64,000 nucleotides of DNA from Vulgatibacter incomptus_A (lineage in GTDB: Bacteria; Myxococcota; Myxococcia; Myxococcales; Vulgatibacteraceae): assembly GCA_040391605.1 (NCBI GenBank), contig JBEBXK010000010.1, positions 1-64,000 of the forward strand, read 5' to 3'. The position numbers and the translations under genes are program-made. Of this stretch, positions 1 through 8,433 are shown piece after piece (the first letter of the stretch is position 1; each line of letters starts with the position of its first letter). The notes under the pieces were generated by a model. The model saw only the letters and a program-made list of their open reading frames with translations. It ran no database searches and was not told the origin of the DNA.

Positions 1-692
1 CCCAGACCGCCGGCGTCTCCCTCACCGCGCAGCAGCCCTACAACAACGTGGTCCGGGTGGCCCTCCAGGCCTTCGCCGCCGTCTGTGGCGGCACCCAATC
101 CCTTCACACCAACTCGCTGGACGAGACCTACGCGCTCCCTACCGAGGAGGCCGTCACCATCGCTCTGCGGACCCAGCAGCTCATCGCCAACGAGTCCGGC
201 GCCGATCGAGTCGTCGATCCGCTGGGCGGCTCCTACTACATCGAGTACCTCACCGACGAGATGGAGACGCGGGCGATGGAGTACATCGATCGCATCCGCG
301 ATATGGGCGGCATCGTTCGTGCAGTGGAGGAGGGCTATCCTCAGAAGGAGATCGCCGAGTCCGCCTTCCGCTACCAGAAGGAGGTCGAGAGCAAGGAGCG
401 CCTCATCGTCGGCGTCAACGCCTTCCGCTCCGACCGAGAGACCCCCATCGACCTGCTCAAGATCGACGACGCCCTGGTCCACGACCAGATCGCCCGCCTC
501 GAGGAGGTCCGGGCCAAGCGCGATGCCACCGCCCACGCCGCCGCCCTCGCCGCCGTGGAGAAGGCCGCCGAGGACGGCACCAACCTCATGCCCTCCGTCC
601 TGGACGCCGTCCGCGCCTACGCGACGCTAGGCGAGGTCTGCGACGTCTTCCGCAAGGTCTTCGGCACCTACCGCGAGGTAGGCCGCTTCTAA
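1..692 (+). CDS. Methylmalonyl-CoA mutase, large (catalytic) subunit, C-terminal part; 5' end outside window
   Basis: Interconverts (R)-methylmalonyl-CoA and succinyl-CoA in propionate and branched-chain amino acid catabolism. The reading frame is open from base 3 to the TAA at 690-692, giving about 229 residues. Residues read in this frame include SLTAQQPYNN, GGTQSLHTNS and DPLGGSYYIE, which are typical of the C-terminal half of the TIM-barrel catalytic domain. No B12-binding domain follows in the same polypeptide; that domain is encoded by the next gene 42 bp downstream, so the enzyme is of the split-subunit type. The true start lies left of the window. Assignment is secure from the motifs; the exact family member (methylmalonyl- versus another acyl-CoA mutase) is inferred from the MeaB and carboxylase genes near 47-50 kb. 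Confidence 0.93.
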   Translation, partial: QTAGVSLTAQQPYNNVVRVALQAFAAVCGGTQSLHTNSLDETYALPTEEAVTIALRTQQLIANESGADRVVDPLGGSYYIEYLTDEMETRAMEYIDRIRDMGGIVRAVEEGYPQKEIAESAFRYQKEVESKERLIVGVNAFRSDRETPIDLLKIDDALVHDQIARLEEVRAKRDATAHAAALAAVEKAAEDGTNLMPSVLDAVRAYATLGEVCDVFRKVFGTYREVGRF

Positions 693-734
693 ACGCTCGA
701 GGGCCCTCGGGCCCCCTGGCAGGAGAACAAAGCA

Positions 735-1148
735 ATGGCAGCACGAAAGATTCGGATCCTCGTCGCCAAGCCGGGCCTCGACGGCCACGACCGGGGTGCG
801 AAGATCATCGCACGCGCCCTGCGTGACGGCGGCTTCGAGGTGATCTACACCGGCCTCCACCAGACCCCGGAGATGATCGTCGCGACCGCCATCCAGGAGG
901 ACGTCGACGGGATCGGGCTCTCGATCATGTCCGGCGCCCACATGACCCTGGCCCCCGACATCCTCGAGCTCCTCGAGGCGCAGGGGGCCGGCGACATCTC
1001 CGTCTTCCTGGGGGGCATCATTCCGCAGGACGACATCGTCGCGCTCCGCAAACTTGGTGTGCGGGAGGTCTTCCTCCCGGGGACGACCACCGAGCAGGTG
1101 ATCGGCTGGGTGAATCAGAACGTCCGCCATCGCTCCGAGGCGGCGTGA
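735..1148 (+). CDS. Cobalamin-binding (small) subunit of methylmalonyl-CoA mutase
   Basis: A 137-residue B12-binding domain protein that carries adenosylcobalamin for the mutase subunit encoded just upstream. It starts with IRILVAKPGLDGHDRGAKII; the D-x-H-x-x-G element (DGHDRG) supplies the lower-axial histidine to cobalt. Later GLSIMSGAH and FLGGIIPQDD match the second and third loops of the B12-binding Rossmann-like fold. The length fits a free-standing B12 domain. A ribosome site AGGAGAA precedes the ATG. It follows the large subunit by 42 bp and is probably co-transcribed with it. Confidence 0.95.
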   Translation: MAARKIRILVAKPGLDGHDRGAKIIARALRDGGFEVIYTGLHQTPEMIVATAIQEDVDGIGLSIMSGAHMTLAPDILELLEAQGAGDISVFLGGIIPQDDIVALRKLGVREVFLPGTTTEQVIGWVNQNVRHRSEAA

Positions 1149-1245
1149 ACCGGAGGCGCACCAGCGCCCGCATGGCGAAGGGAGCGGGTGGATGCGCTCC
1201 GAGGCCGGCAGGTGCGTGCGCCCGTAGCGTCAGGAGGGCGCCGCG

Positions 1246-2202
1246 ATGAGCACGCCGAAACCAGCCTCTCCGCCGACCCTCTTCGGGCGTCCGCTTCCAG
1301 CGGAGGTCTCGATCTACGAGGTCGGCCCCAGGGACGGCCTGCAGAATGAGAAGGCAGTGGTCCCTACCGAGGGCAAGCTCCGTCTCATCGGCGCGCTGGC
1401 CGACGCCGGTCTCCGACGGATCGAGATCACCTCCTTCGTCTCGCCCAAGTGGATCCCGCCGCTGGCCGACTCCCTCGAGGTCGCGTCCAGGGTGGGAACG
1501 CGCCCCGGCGTCACGTGGTCCGCGCTGGTCCCCAACGCCAAGGGCCTCGAGGGCGCCATCGCCGCCAAGATCCCCGAGGTGGCCGTCTTCCTCTCGGCCT
1601 CCGAGACCCACAACAAGAAGAACATCAACAAGACCATCGCCGAGACCTTCGAGGCGTTCGAGCAGGTGGTCGGCCCGGCCCTCGATGCCGGCATGCGGGT
1701 GCGCGGCTACGTCTCCACGGTGTGGGGCTGTCCCTACGAAGGCTACGTCGATCCGCTGCGCAGCCGGGAGATCGCCTCGAAGCTCCTGGAGATGGGCTGC
1801 TACCAGGTCTCCCTGGGCGATACGATCGGCGTCGGTACGCCGGGCCAGACCGAGACCATCCTCCGGCTGATGACCGAGACCCTCCCGCTCCCGAAGCTGG
1901 CCCTCCATTTTCACGACACCCGGGGGACCGCCCTCGCCAACGCTCTGGTGGGCCTCGCCTACGGGATCACCACCTTCGACGCGAGCGTCGGCGGGCTGGG
2001 CGGTTGCCCCTACGCCCCCGGCGCCTCCGGCAACCTGGCCACCGAGGATCTGGTCTACATGCTCGACGGCCTCGGCGTGCGACACGGCGTCGATCTCGAG
2101 CGGCTGGTGGCGGCTGGGGAGCTCGCCCAGCCGCTCGTCGGCCGAGAGCTCACCGGCCGCTACCTCAAAGCCCACATCGGAGAGCGAAAGCGCGGTAGCT
2201 GA
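1246..2202 (+). CDS. Hydroxymethylglutaryl-CoA lyase
   Basis: Cleaves 3-hydroxy-3-methylglutaryl-CoA to acetoacetate and acetyl-CoA, the last step of leucine degradation. The 318-residue protein has the N-terminal signature YEVGPRDGLQNEK with the catalytic Arg-Asp pair, LHFHDTRGTALAN with the metal-binding His-x-His, and GGLGGCPYAPGASGN with the active-site loop cysteine; these are the diagnostic elements of the HMGL/DRE-TIM family. The ATG at 1246 has a good Shine-Dalgarno sequence (AGGAGGG). It sits 97 bp after the B12 subunit in the same direction, which fits a shared acyl-CoA catabolic transcript. Confidence 0.94.
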   Translation: MSTPKPASPPTLFGRPLPAEVSIYEVGPRDGLQNEKAVVPTEGKLRLIGALADAGLRRIEITSFVSPKWIPPLADSLEVASRVGTRPGVTWSALVPNAKGLEGAIAAKIPEVAVFLSASETHNKKNINKTIAETFEAFEQVVGPALDAGMRVRGYVSTVWGCPYEGYVDPLRSREIASKLLEMGCYQVSLGDTIGVGTPGQTETILRLMTETLPLPKLALHFHDTRGTALANALVGLAYGITTFDASVGGLGGCPYAPGASGNLATEDLVYMLDGLGVRHGVDLERLVAAGELAQPLVGRELTGRYLKAHIGERKRGS

Positions 2203-2369
2203 GCGGACAAGAGGCGAACGAAGAAGGAGTCGCGCGGACGTTGGCGAGGATAGGGATTGGCTCCGTCTCAGCGAGCTCGATCCGTCACGCCCCTTGCTGA
2301 TCCACAGCGGATCGGTTGCGCGTCGATCATCTTTGGCTGATCCTGTCCCCTCCTGCCTCAGGAGGGACG

Positions 2370-5300
2370 ATGAGATCGACGAAGATCGCGATTTGGGTCG
2401 GTTTGGCGCTCGCCGCAACCGCCTGCTCGAAGAAGGACGAGTCTCCCAGGCCGAGCTGCGAAGCCGTCTACCTCGATCCGTCGGGCGGATGCTCTCTGGG
2501 GGCGATCTCGGGTTTCGTCTCTCTCGCCCATGGAGGACCGGGCGGCGTCCCGATCGTCAGCCTGATCGAGTTGGATGGCTCGGTCGCCGCCTCCCTCGAG
2601 GGGATCGGGCCGTTTGAGATCCCGGCGCTCACTCCAGGCTCCTACCAGCTGGAGGCAGAGGCCGAGGGCTACGTGACCCGCGGGGGCCTGGAGGTGGAGG
2701 TCGTCGCAGGCAGGACCACCGAGGTCGCGGCGATCATCCTCGCGCCTGCCGACGTCGAGCGACCCTCCGCCATCGTTGGGACGATCCTGCTCCGCGACGC
2801 CGTCGATCACGGAGGGATCCGGGTCAGCCTGGATGACTCGACCCTGATCTCGACCACCTCGTCCGACGGATCGTTCCAGATCGGCGACGTCGAGGCGGGG
2901 CTCCGTGTACTTCATGCCCGTCAGCCAGGGTACGAGGACCTCGACGTCGAGGTCGTGGTCGCCGAAGGGCGTGATACCTCCGTCGACCTGGAGATGATCC
3001 CGCTGCCCCAGCCAGGAGCGGTTCATGGCCGGGTGAGCTCCGCGGCGGAAGGCCTCCCCTTGGAGGGGATCGACATCCTCTTGGGTGAGCTGGACCTCCG
3101 CGCCACCACGGATGCCGCTGGCAACTACTCCATCGCGGGGATCCCACCCGGCACCTACGAGGTGCGGGCCGGATTGGAGGGTTGGCTCCCCTCCGTCGCC
3201 CCAGAGGTGGTCGTCGAGGCGGGACTCTCCACCGAGCTGAACTTCGAGCTCGAGCCAGGCACCATCGAGGCCGAGGTCAGCGGCGTCGCCCGCCGCATGC
3301 ACGCTCCGGCCAACGCCCATGGCGGCATCGTCGTAGGGATCGACGGCAAGCCGGGCTTCGAGACCGTCACCTCGGCCAACGGGAGCTGGGCCTTCGAAGG
3401 CGTTCCCCTCGGACTTTACTCCTTCACCTTCACGGACGACCGACTCCCCGCTCTCACCCTCGCCGGCGTGACCGTGCACCCGGGGCACAATCAGGTCGAT
3501 GTCGTCCTCGGGCCAGCCAGAAGGCTCGCCAACGATCTCGTCGCCAGCAGCCGCCTCTTTCCATCATTGGACAAGGCGCTGATCACCTTCCAGCGCGATC
3601 CCGCCACCTACCTCTACGACGCCGCCAGCGACGAGCTCCAGGAGGTCGCGGATGTACCCCTCGCTGCCATCTCGGTCGATGACCAGGCGCGCTATGCCAC
3701 CCTCCAGGGCGTCGACGCCCTTTACCGCCTCGACCTCGCCGACGGCAGCCTCCTCGAGATCCCCGGCTCCGCTTACGCCAGCCTCGTCTCCGATCGTGGA
3801 CTCACCGTCCTGGTCGGCGCCAACGGCGAGCTCTACTCCCTCCGCGCCGGCGAGGCCGCTCTCGACTTCCACATGCTGCCCAGCTCCGGCAGCAGGGTCT
3901 CGGTCGAGAAGACCGTCGACGAAGAGCGTGGCCTGCGTCTCCTCGACATCCGTCTCGACCAGGGTGGAAGCGCCAAGGTGGTGGTCGACTTCAACGGCCG
4001 GGTAGGGCGGGTGAGCAGGCAGGTTGTCCTCGGCCCCGACCTCGCCGGCTTCGCGTCCATGGGCTCCGCGGAGCCCGTGGGCTTCTCCCAGGATCTCGTC
4101 TGGACCGGCTTCGAGGGCTTCACCGAGTCCGTGATCACCCCTCAATTCCATGACGCGCGCTGGCCTGTCGACGCCGCCTCGCTCCTCTTCGTCTACGATT
4201 ACGATTCCGACACCGGCCTCTCCTCGGTCGGGGTTCTGGACAATCGAAGCGGCGCCGTCAGTCTCCTCGTGCAGGGCGTGCATGCCTCTTTTCTCGGACT
4301 CACCACGATGATCGCCAGCGAAGGCGAAGGGGAACCGGTTCATTGGATCACCAGCGAGCCACCTGCCACCGGCGTGGTCTGCGCGGCTCGTCAGGGCGAT
4401 CCCATCAGCGCGGGATCGATGATCGCATGCCTGGACGGTCCCGCCCCCCACGCGCTACGGCTCTACGACGGAGAGAGCGTCGAGATCCTCTCGCTGGACG
4501 CCGAGGAGCCGGTCTTCTCTGGTTGGGGCGCGTTGACGTGGAGAGACTCCACAGGACTCCTCCACATCCGGCAACCCTGGTCTGCCTCGCTCATCTTGAC
4601 GATCGACTGCGCGGAGGCGGAGGTGGAGTGGGTCGGCGGCGTGGCCTCCGGCACGATCGCGCCCCTCTTCCTCGCGCGCTGCGCCGATCCGTCGCCGTCC
4701 TATCTCCTCGACTTTGGAGCCGGCACCATCCTGCCCCTCCCCAACCACCCTGAGGGCTGCTCCGGCTCGCCCATCGAGCCCCTCGTTGCCTGTGGCTACC
4801 CCTGCGCCGACGGCAGCTGTCTCCACTTTCTGCACGATCTCGGCACCGGCCTCTCCACGCAGGTCGGCGCCTCCGCAATCCCCCACATTCAGGCCAAGTG
4901 GGGCAGCGAGGGAGGCGTCGCCATCCGCCTCGGGGGTGCGGTGGCCTACCATGGCAAGCGCGGCGCATCCGGCATGGCACCCATCGTACGTGCCTGCGGG
5001 ATCACCGATCCGATCATCGCTGAGGTCGAGGTCGATCGCAGCCTCTGGCTCACCGCCACCGGCCACGCCTACCTCTGCTCGTTGAGCGGACCAAGCTCGG
5101 CGGGCCCCTTCTCTCCGTCGCAGATCTCCACCAGGCGCGTCGGCGCGAGCAGCCGCGTCTATGTCGGCGGCCTCCTCTTCGACCTGGCCGACGGGAGCCA
5201 GCAGCAGCTCCTCAGCGGCAGAAGCGCGCTCCATCCCTACGCCAACGGGCTGCTGATCACCTCGGCCGAGGGGCTCCTGCGCATCCCCGAGGTGGGCGCG

Positions 5301-5891
5301 CCCGTCTGGATCGTCGACGACGCCGAAGTGAAGGCGGCCATCCGGCCCCACCGTGGCCTGCTCACCTTCGAAGTCGATAGGCAGCCCGGCTACGATCTGC
5401 TGGTGATCGACGAGGACGGGAGCTCCCACCTCCTGGCCACCCACGTAGATCAGCTCCACACCGCCGGCGATCGGGATCTCGTCTTCCACGATCGCGACGA
5501 TCGAACCGCCTCCTCCGCCGTCACCATCCTGGATGGCTTCGATGCCCGGCCCATCCTCCCGAGGATCGCCACCGTCGAGCCCTGGCATCTCGAGGGAAGC
5601 CGGCTCTTCTTCAACAGTCCGACCCAAGCAGGCCTCAGCCTGATCGAGGTCGATCTCGAGAGCGCCTCGACCTCCAACCTCTATCAGCCTGCCGGCGGCA
5701 TCATCCTCGGCCTGATCGGCGATGCCCGGCAGGCCTTCTTCGCCGCCGACGGCTGGTCGTGGCTCGAGAGCGCCCCGGCACCCACTGCCATCCTCGCCGG
5801 CCCAGCCGAGCGCCTCGAAGCGGCGAGCGAGAACGCGCTCCTCTTCGAAGCCATGGCCCCCGAAGCCACCTACTGGCTCAACCTCGACTGA
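2370..5891 (+). CDS. Large lipoprotein with carboxypeptidase-regulatory-like repeats and a beta-propeller-like C-terminal part
   Basis: Function unknown; a surface or periplasmic lipoprotein of 1173 residues. The start at 2370 is chosen because AGGAGGG lies just before it and the protein then begins with a signal peptide and lipobox (LAATACS, Cys about residue 19). Residues about 50-385 hold four tandem beta-sandwich units of the CarboxypepD_reg type, each with a pattern such as G-x-Y-x-I-x-x-x-P-G-x-Y (NYSIAGIPPGTYEVRAG is the clearest). The remaining roughly 780 residues are rich in short beta-strand patterns resembling WD40/YVTN-like propellers (YRLDLADGSLLEIPG), but no catalytic motif is seen. 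It stands 167 bp after HMG-CoA lyase and appears to be its own unit. Confidence 0.8.
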   Translation: MRSTKIAIWVGLALAATACSKKDESPRPSCEAVYLDPSGGCSLGAISGFVSLAHGGPGGVPIVSLIELDGSVAASLEGIGPFEIPALTPGSYQLEAEAEGYVTRGGLEVEVVAGRTTEVAAIILAPADVERPSAIVGTILLRDAVDHGGIRVSLDDSTLISTTSSDGSFQIGDVEAGLRVLHARQPGYEDLDVEVVVAEGRDTSVDLEMIPLPQPGAVHGRVSSAAEGLPLEGIDILLGELDLRATTDAAGNYSIAGIPPGTYEVRAGLEGWLPSVAPEVVVEAGLSTELNFELEPGTIEAEVSGVARRMHAPANAHGGIVVGIDGKPGFETVTSANGSWAFEGVPLGLYSFTFTDDRLPALTLAGVTVHPGHNQVDVVLGPARRLANDLVASSRLFPSLDKALITFQRDPATYLYDAASDELQEVADVPLAAISVDDQARYATLQGVDALYRLDLADGSLLEIPGSAYASLVSDRGLTVLVGANGELYSLRAGEAALDFHMLPSSGSRVSVEKTVDEERGLRLLDIRLDQGGSAKVVVDFNGRVGRVSRQVVLGPDLAGFASMGSAEPVGFSQDLVWTGFEGFTESVITPQFHDARWPVDAASLLFVYDYDSDTGLSSVGVLDNRSGAVSLLVQGVHASFLGLTTMIASEGEGEPVHWITSEPPATGVVCAARQGDPISAGSMIACLDGPAPHALRLYDGESVEILSLDAEEPVFSGWGALTWRDSTGLLHIRQPWSASLILTIDCAEAEVEWVGGVASGTIAPLFLARCADPSPSYLLDFGAGTILPLPNHPEGCSGSPIEPLVACGYPCADGSCLHFLHDLGTGLSTQVGASAIPHIQAKWGSEGGVAIRLGGAVAYHGKRGASGMAPIVRACGITDPIIAEVEVDRSLWLTATGHAYLCSLSGPSSAGPFSPSQISTRRVGASSRVYVGGLLFDLADGSQQQLLSGRSALHPYANGLLITSAEGLLRIPEVGAPVWIVDDAEVKAAIRPHRGLLTFEVDRQPGYDLLVIDEDGSSHLLATHVDQLHTAGDRDLVFHDRDDRTASSAVTILDGFDARPILPRIATVEPWHLEGSRLFFNSPTQAGLSLIEVDLESASTSNLYQPAGGIILGLIGDARQAFFAADGWSWLESAPAPTAILAGPAERLEAASENALLFEAMAPEATYWLNLD

Positions 5892-6010
5892 GACCGGTCG
5901 TGCCTGAAGCGATCGCGAACGACCGACCGATGACGTCGCTCATTCGCGCGAGGTGACACTTCACGGACGCCGAGACGCCTGGGATCCGATCGGAGTCGGT
6001 GGGGGCGCGC

Positions 6011-6643
6011 TCACTTTTTCTGTCCGATACCTTCGGCTGCGAAGGCGCGCTGCGCTGCCGGTCGGGCCTTGAGCGCGTCGGCGTGGCGGAGCAGGTTGGG
6101 GTAGGGCGCGCGGTCGAGTTTGGCCACCGGCGCTACCCAGGAGAAGAAGACGTAGAGGTAGGGGTCCACCGCGGAGAACTTTTCACCGAGGGCCCAGGGG
6201 CCGCTGCCCAGCCGCGCCTCGGCGATAGCCAGGCCGCGCTGCAGCCTCTCGATGGCGACCTTTCGGGCGTCGTCGAAGTGGGCCGGATCGGAGACGGCGT
6301 TGGCTTGGTTGAAGATGGGCGTGTAGGAAGGATGCACCGTCGTGCCCAGGAAGGCGATCCACTCGTCAGCCCGTGCGCGCTCCAGCGTGCCCTCCTTCGG
6401 CAGCAGCGCGGCGGCCGGCGCCTGCGCCGCGATCCAGGCGAGCATCGCCGCGTTCTGGGTCAGCACCGTACCGTCGTCGAAGACCATCACCGGCACCTGC
6501 CCCATCGGGTTCAGCTTCCGCACCTCGTCGAAGGACGGCTCCGTCTTGCGGACCAGGTGGAACTCGTAGGGGATCCCCGCCTCCTCCAACGCGATGTGAG
6601 GGGCGAGCGAGCAGGCACCGGGCATTCCGTAGAGCTTCAGCAT
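6011..6643 (-). CDS. Glutathione S-transferase family protein
   Basis: A soluble 210-residue GST. The N-terminal thioredoxin-like domain begins MLKLYGMPGACSLAPHIAL, with the S/C-containing active-site region of bacterial beta-class enzymes. NPMGQVPVMVFDDGTVLTQN is the cis-Pro and glutathione-binding segment, and an all-helical C-terminal domain follows (residues about 90-200, with GEKFSAVDPYLYVFF, the N-capping box region). Start at 6643 fits the family N-terminus. It is monocistronic and convergent with the lipoprotein gene on its left. Confidence 0.9.
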   Translation of the reverse strand: MLKLYGMPGACSLAPHIALEEAGIPYEFHLVRKTEPSFDEVRKLNPMGQVPVMVFDDGTVLTQNAAMLAWIAAQAPAAALLPKEGTLERARADEWIAFLGTTVHPSYTPIFNQANAVSDPAHFDDARKVAIERLQRGLAIAEARLGSGPWALGEKFSAVDPYLYVFFSWVAPVAKLDRAPYPNLLRHADALKARPAAQRAFAAEGIGQKK

Positions 6644-6821
6644 TCTCTTCACCTTCCTTGTTCCATGAGGGAGTGCCATGAGATGCCGGTTCGCCCGAGC
6701 TGTTTCAAGCGGTTCCTCCCGGGGAAGGTGGCAGGGTCGATAGGCGCCGTCATTCAGGGGCGCTCCAGGCGTCCTCCTCCCTTCGCCCCGACGAGAGCTG
6801 CCGGATCGGCCTTGACGAGGT

Positions 6822-8108
6822 TCAGGGATCGAGCTGCCACCTCGTGGTGGTGATCAGCCGGGCGCCCCGCTTGGCGAAAACGTAGCTCCACACCCACTCG
6901 GCGAAGACGGTCGCCCGGTTCCGGAAGCCGACGAGCTGAAGTACGTGCACCAGCAGCCAGGCCAGCCAGGCGAGCCGGCCGGTGAGGTCGAGACGGCCGA
7001 CCGTCGCCACCGCCCGGCTCTTGCCGATCGTCGCCATCTGCCCCTTGTCCTTGTACCCGAACGGCGTCCGAGGTTTGCCGCGGATCGAGGCCAGGATGTT
7101 CTGCGCCGCCGCCTTTCCCGTCTGGATCGCCGCCGGCGCCACCCCCGGCAGCAGCCGCCCGCCGCCGAGGTCCACGTGGGCGAAGTCGCCCACCGCGAAG
7201 GCGCTCGGATGATCGGGGATGGAGAGGTCCGGCTCCACCTTCACCCGCCCCGCGCGATCCAGCGCGACGTCCAGCGTCTTCCCGAGGCGGGAGGCCTGCA
7301 CCCCCGCCGCCCAAAAGACGCTCCCCGCCCGGATCGAGCCGTCGCTCAGCCGCACGCCGTCGTCGCCGATCTCCTCCACCCGGCTCGAGGTCCGGACCTC
7401 GACCCCGAGCTCCCCCAGATCCCGCTCCGCCCGCGCCGAGAGCTTCTCCGCGAAGGCTGGCAGCACCCGCGGCCCCGCCTCCACCAACACCACCCGCGCC
7501 GACGCCGGGTTGATCCGCCGGAAGTCCTTCACCAACACCGTACGGCTGATCTCCGCGATCGCCCCGGCGAGCTCCACCCCAGTCGGCCCCGCCCCGACCA
7601 CCACGAAGGTGAGCAGCTCCCGCTGCCTCTCCTCGTCGAACTCATTCTCCGCCGCCTCGAACGCCCCCAAGATCCGCCGGCGGATCTCCGTCGCCTGCTC
7701 CAACGTCTTCAGTCCCGGCGCCCGCTCCTCCCACTGGGGATTCCCGAAGTAGCTATGCTGCGCCCCCGACGCCATCACCAGGTAGTCGAAGGGCAGCTCC
7801 AAGCCGCCCACCGCCACCACCTTCCGAGCCAGGTCCACCCGCTCCACCGCCCCCAGGTGCACCGCGACGTTTTCATTCCCCGCAAACTGCGCTCGGATCG
7901 GCACCGCGATATTCGACGGATTCAGCCCAGCGGTCGCCACCTGATAGAGCAGCGGCTGAAAGAGGTGGTGGTTCCGCTTGTCGATCAGCGTCACCCGCAC
8001 CTCGGGCTGGTCCGCCAGCTCCCGGGCGGCCGTCAGCCCGGCAAAGCCTCCTCCAATCACCACCACATGCTTGCGCTCTAGGGCGTTCACGTCGCTCGTC
8101 CGGGCCAT
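6822..8108 (-). CDS. ndh: Type II NADH:quinone oxidoreductase (single-subunit NADH dehydrogenase)
   Basis: Feeds electrons from NADH to quinone without proton pumping, at the inner membrane face. The 428-residue protein starts KHVVVIGGGFAGLTAARELA (FAD dinucleotide fold, GxGxxG-type). A second Rossmann motif (VVVGAGPTGVELAGAIAEI) binds NADH near residue 170, and FWAAGVQAS and AVGDFAHVD match conserved FAD contacts. The C-terminus has an amphipathic or hydrophobic segment (LAWLLVHVLQLVGFRNR) for membrane association. The ATG at 8108 is preferred because GGAGG precedes it and the longer frame upstream is unlike the family. It is divergent from cas4-cas1, with a palindrome in between. Confidence 0.92.
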   Translation of the reverse strand: MARTSDVNALERKHVVVIGGGFAGLTAARELADQPEVRVTLIDKRNHHLFQPLLYQVATAGLNPSNIAVPIRAQFAGNENVAVHLGAVERVDLARKVVAVGGLELPFDYLVMASGAQHSYFGNPQWEERAPGLKTLEQATEIRRRILGAFEAAENEFDEERQRELLTFVVVGAGPTGVELAGAIAEISRTVLVKDFRRINPASARVVLVEAGPRVLPAFAEKLSARAERDLGELGVEVRTSSRVEEIGDDGVRLSDGSIRAGSVFWAAGVQASRLGKTLDVALDRAGRVKVEPDLSIPDHPSAFAVGDFAHVDLGGGRLLPGVAPAAIQTGKAAAQNILASIRGKPRTPFGYKDKGQMATIGKSRAVATVGRLDLTGRLAWLAWLLVHVLQLVGFRNRATVFAEWVWSYVFAKRGARLITTTRWQLDP

Positions 8109-8242
8109 CTCCAACCTCCGAAATTGGAGGGTTGGATGCACGCCAGAGGCCGTCGTTGCCAAGCCTCCGCTGGTTCGAAGTCTCCACCCCAGATGCTCGC
8201 ACCGCGCTCGCCGGACCCCATGTTCCTTGAAAATGCAAGGTG

Positions 8243-8261
8243 CCAACACTTTTAGTGTTGG
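8243..8261. promoter_or_regulatory. Perfect palindrome, candidate operator between ndh and cas4-cas1
   Basis: The sequence CCAACACTTTTAGTGTTGG is a perfect inverted repeat with 8-bp arms and a TTT centre. It lies 134 bp upstream of the ndh start and 172 bp upstream of cas4-cas1. Symmetry and position suggest a repressor site. No T-run follows on either side, so a terminator is less likely. No known regulator is assigned. Confidence 0.4.
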
Positions 8262-8433
8262 ATCGATGACCGTTCACGGGTTTTCGCGCATGAGCTGTCA
8301 GGACTTCGCTTGCTCCGGCGTCCCTGTATTCGGTGGAGGTGCGCAGCGAGGATCAGCATCTTCACGATCGAACCCGGTGCCGACCCCCGTCCTCGCAAAC
8401 AGGGTCGCTCATTGTGCTTTCGTTGGAGGTCTC

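Noticed and set aside
7978..8433. N-terminal extension of the cas4-cas1 frame
   Set aside because: It overlaps ndh on the other strand and has no similarity; GGAGGT plus the family N-terminus support 8434.
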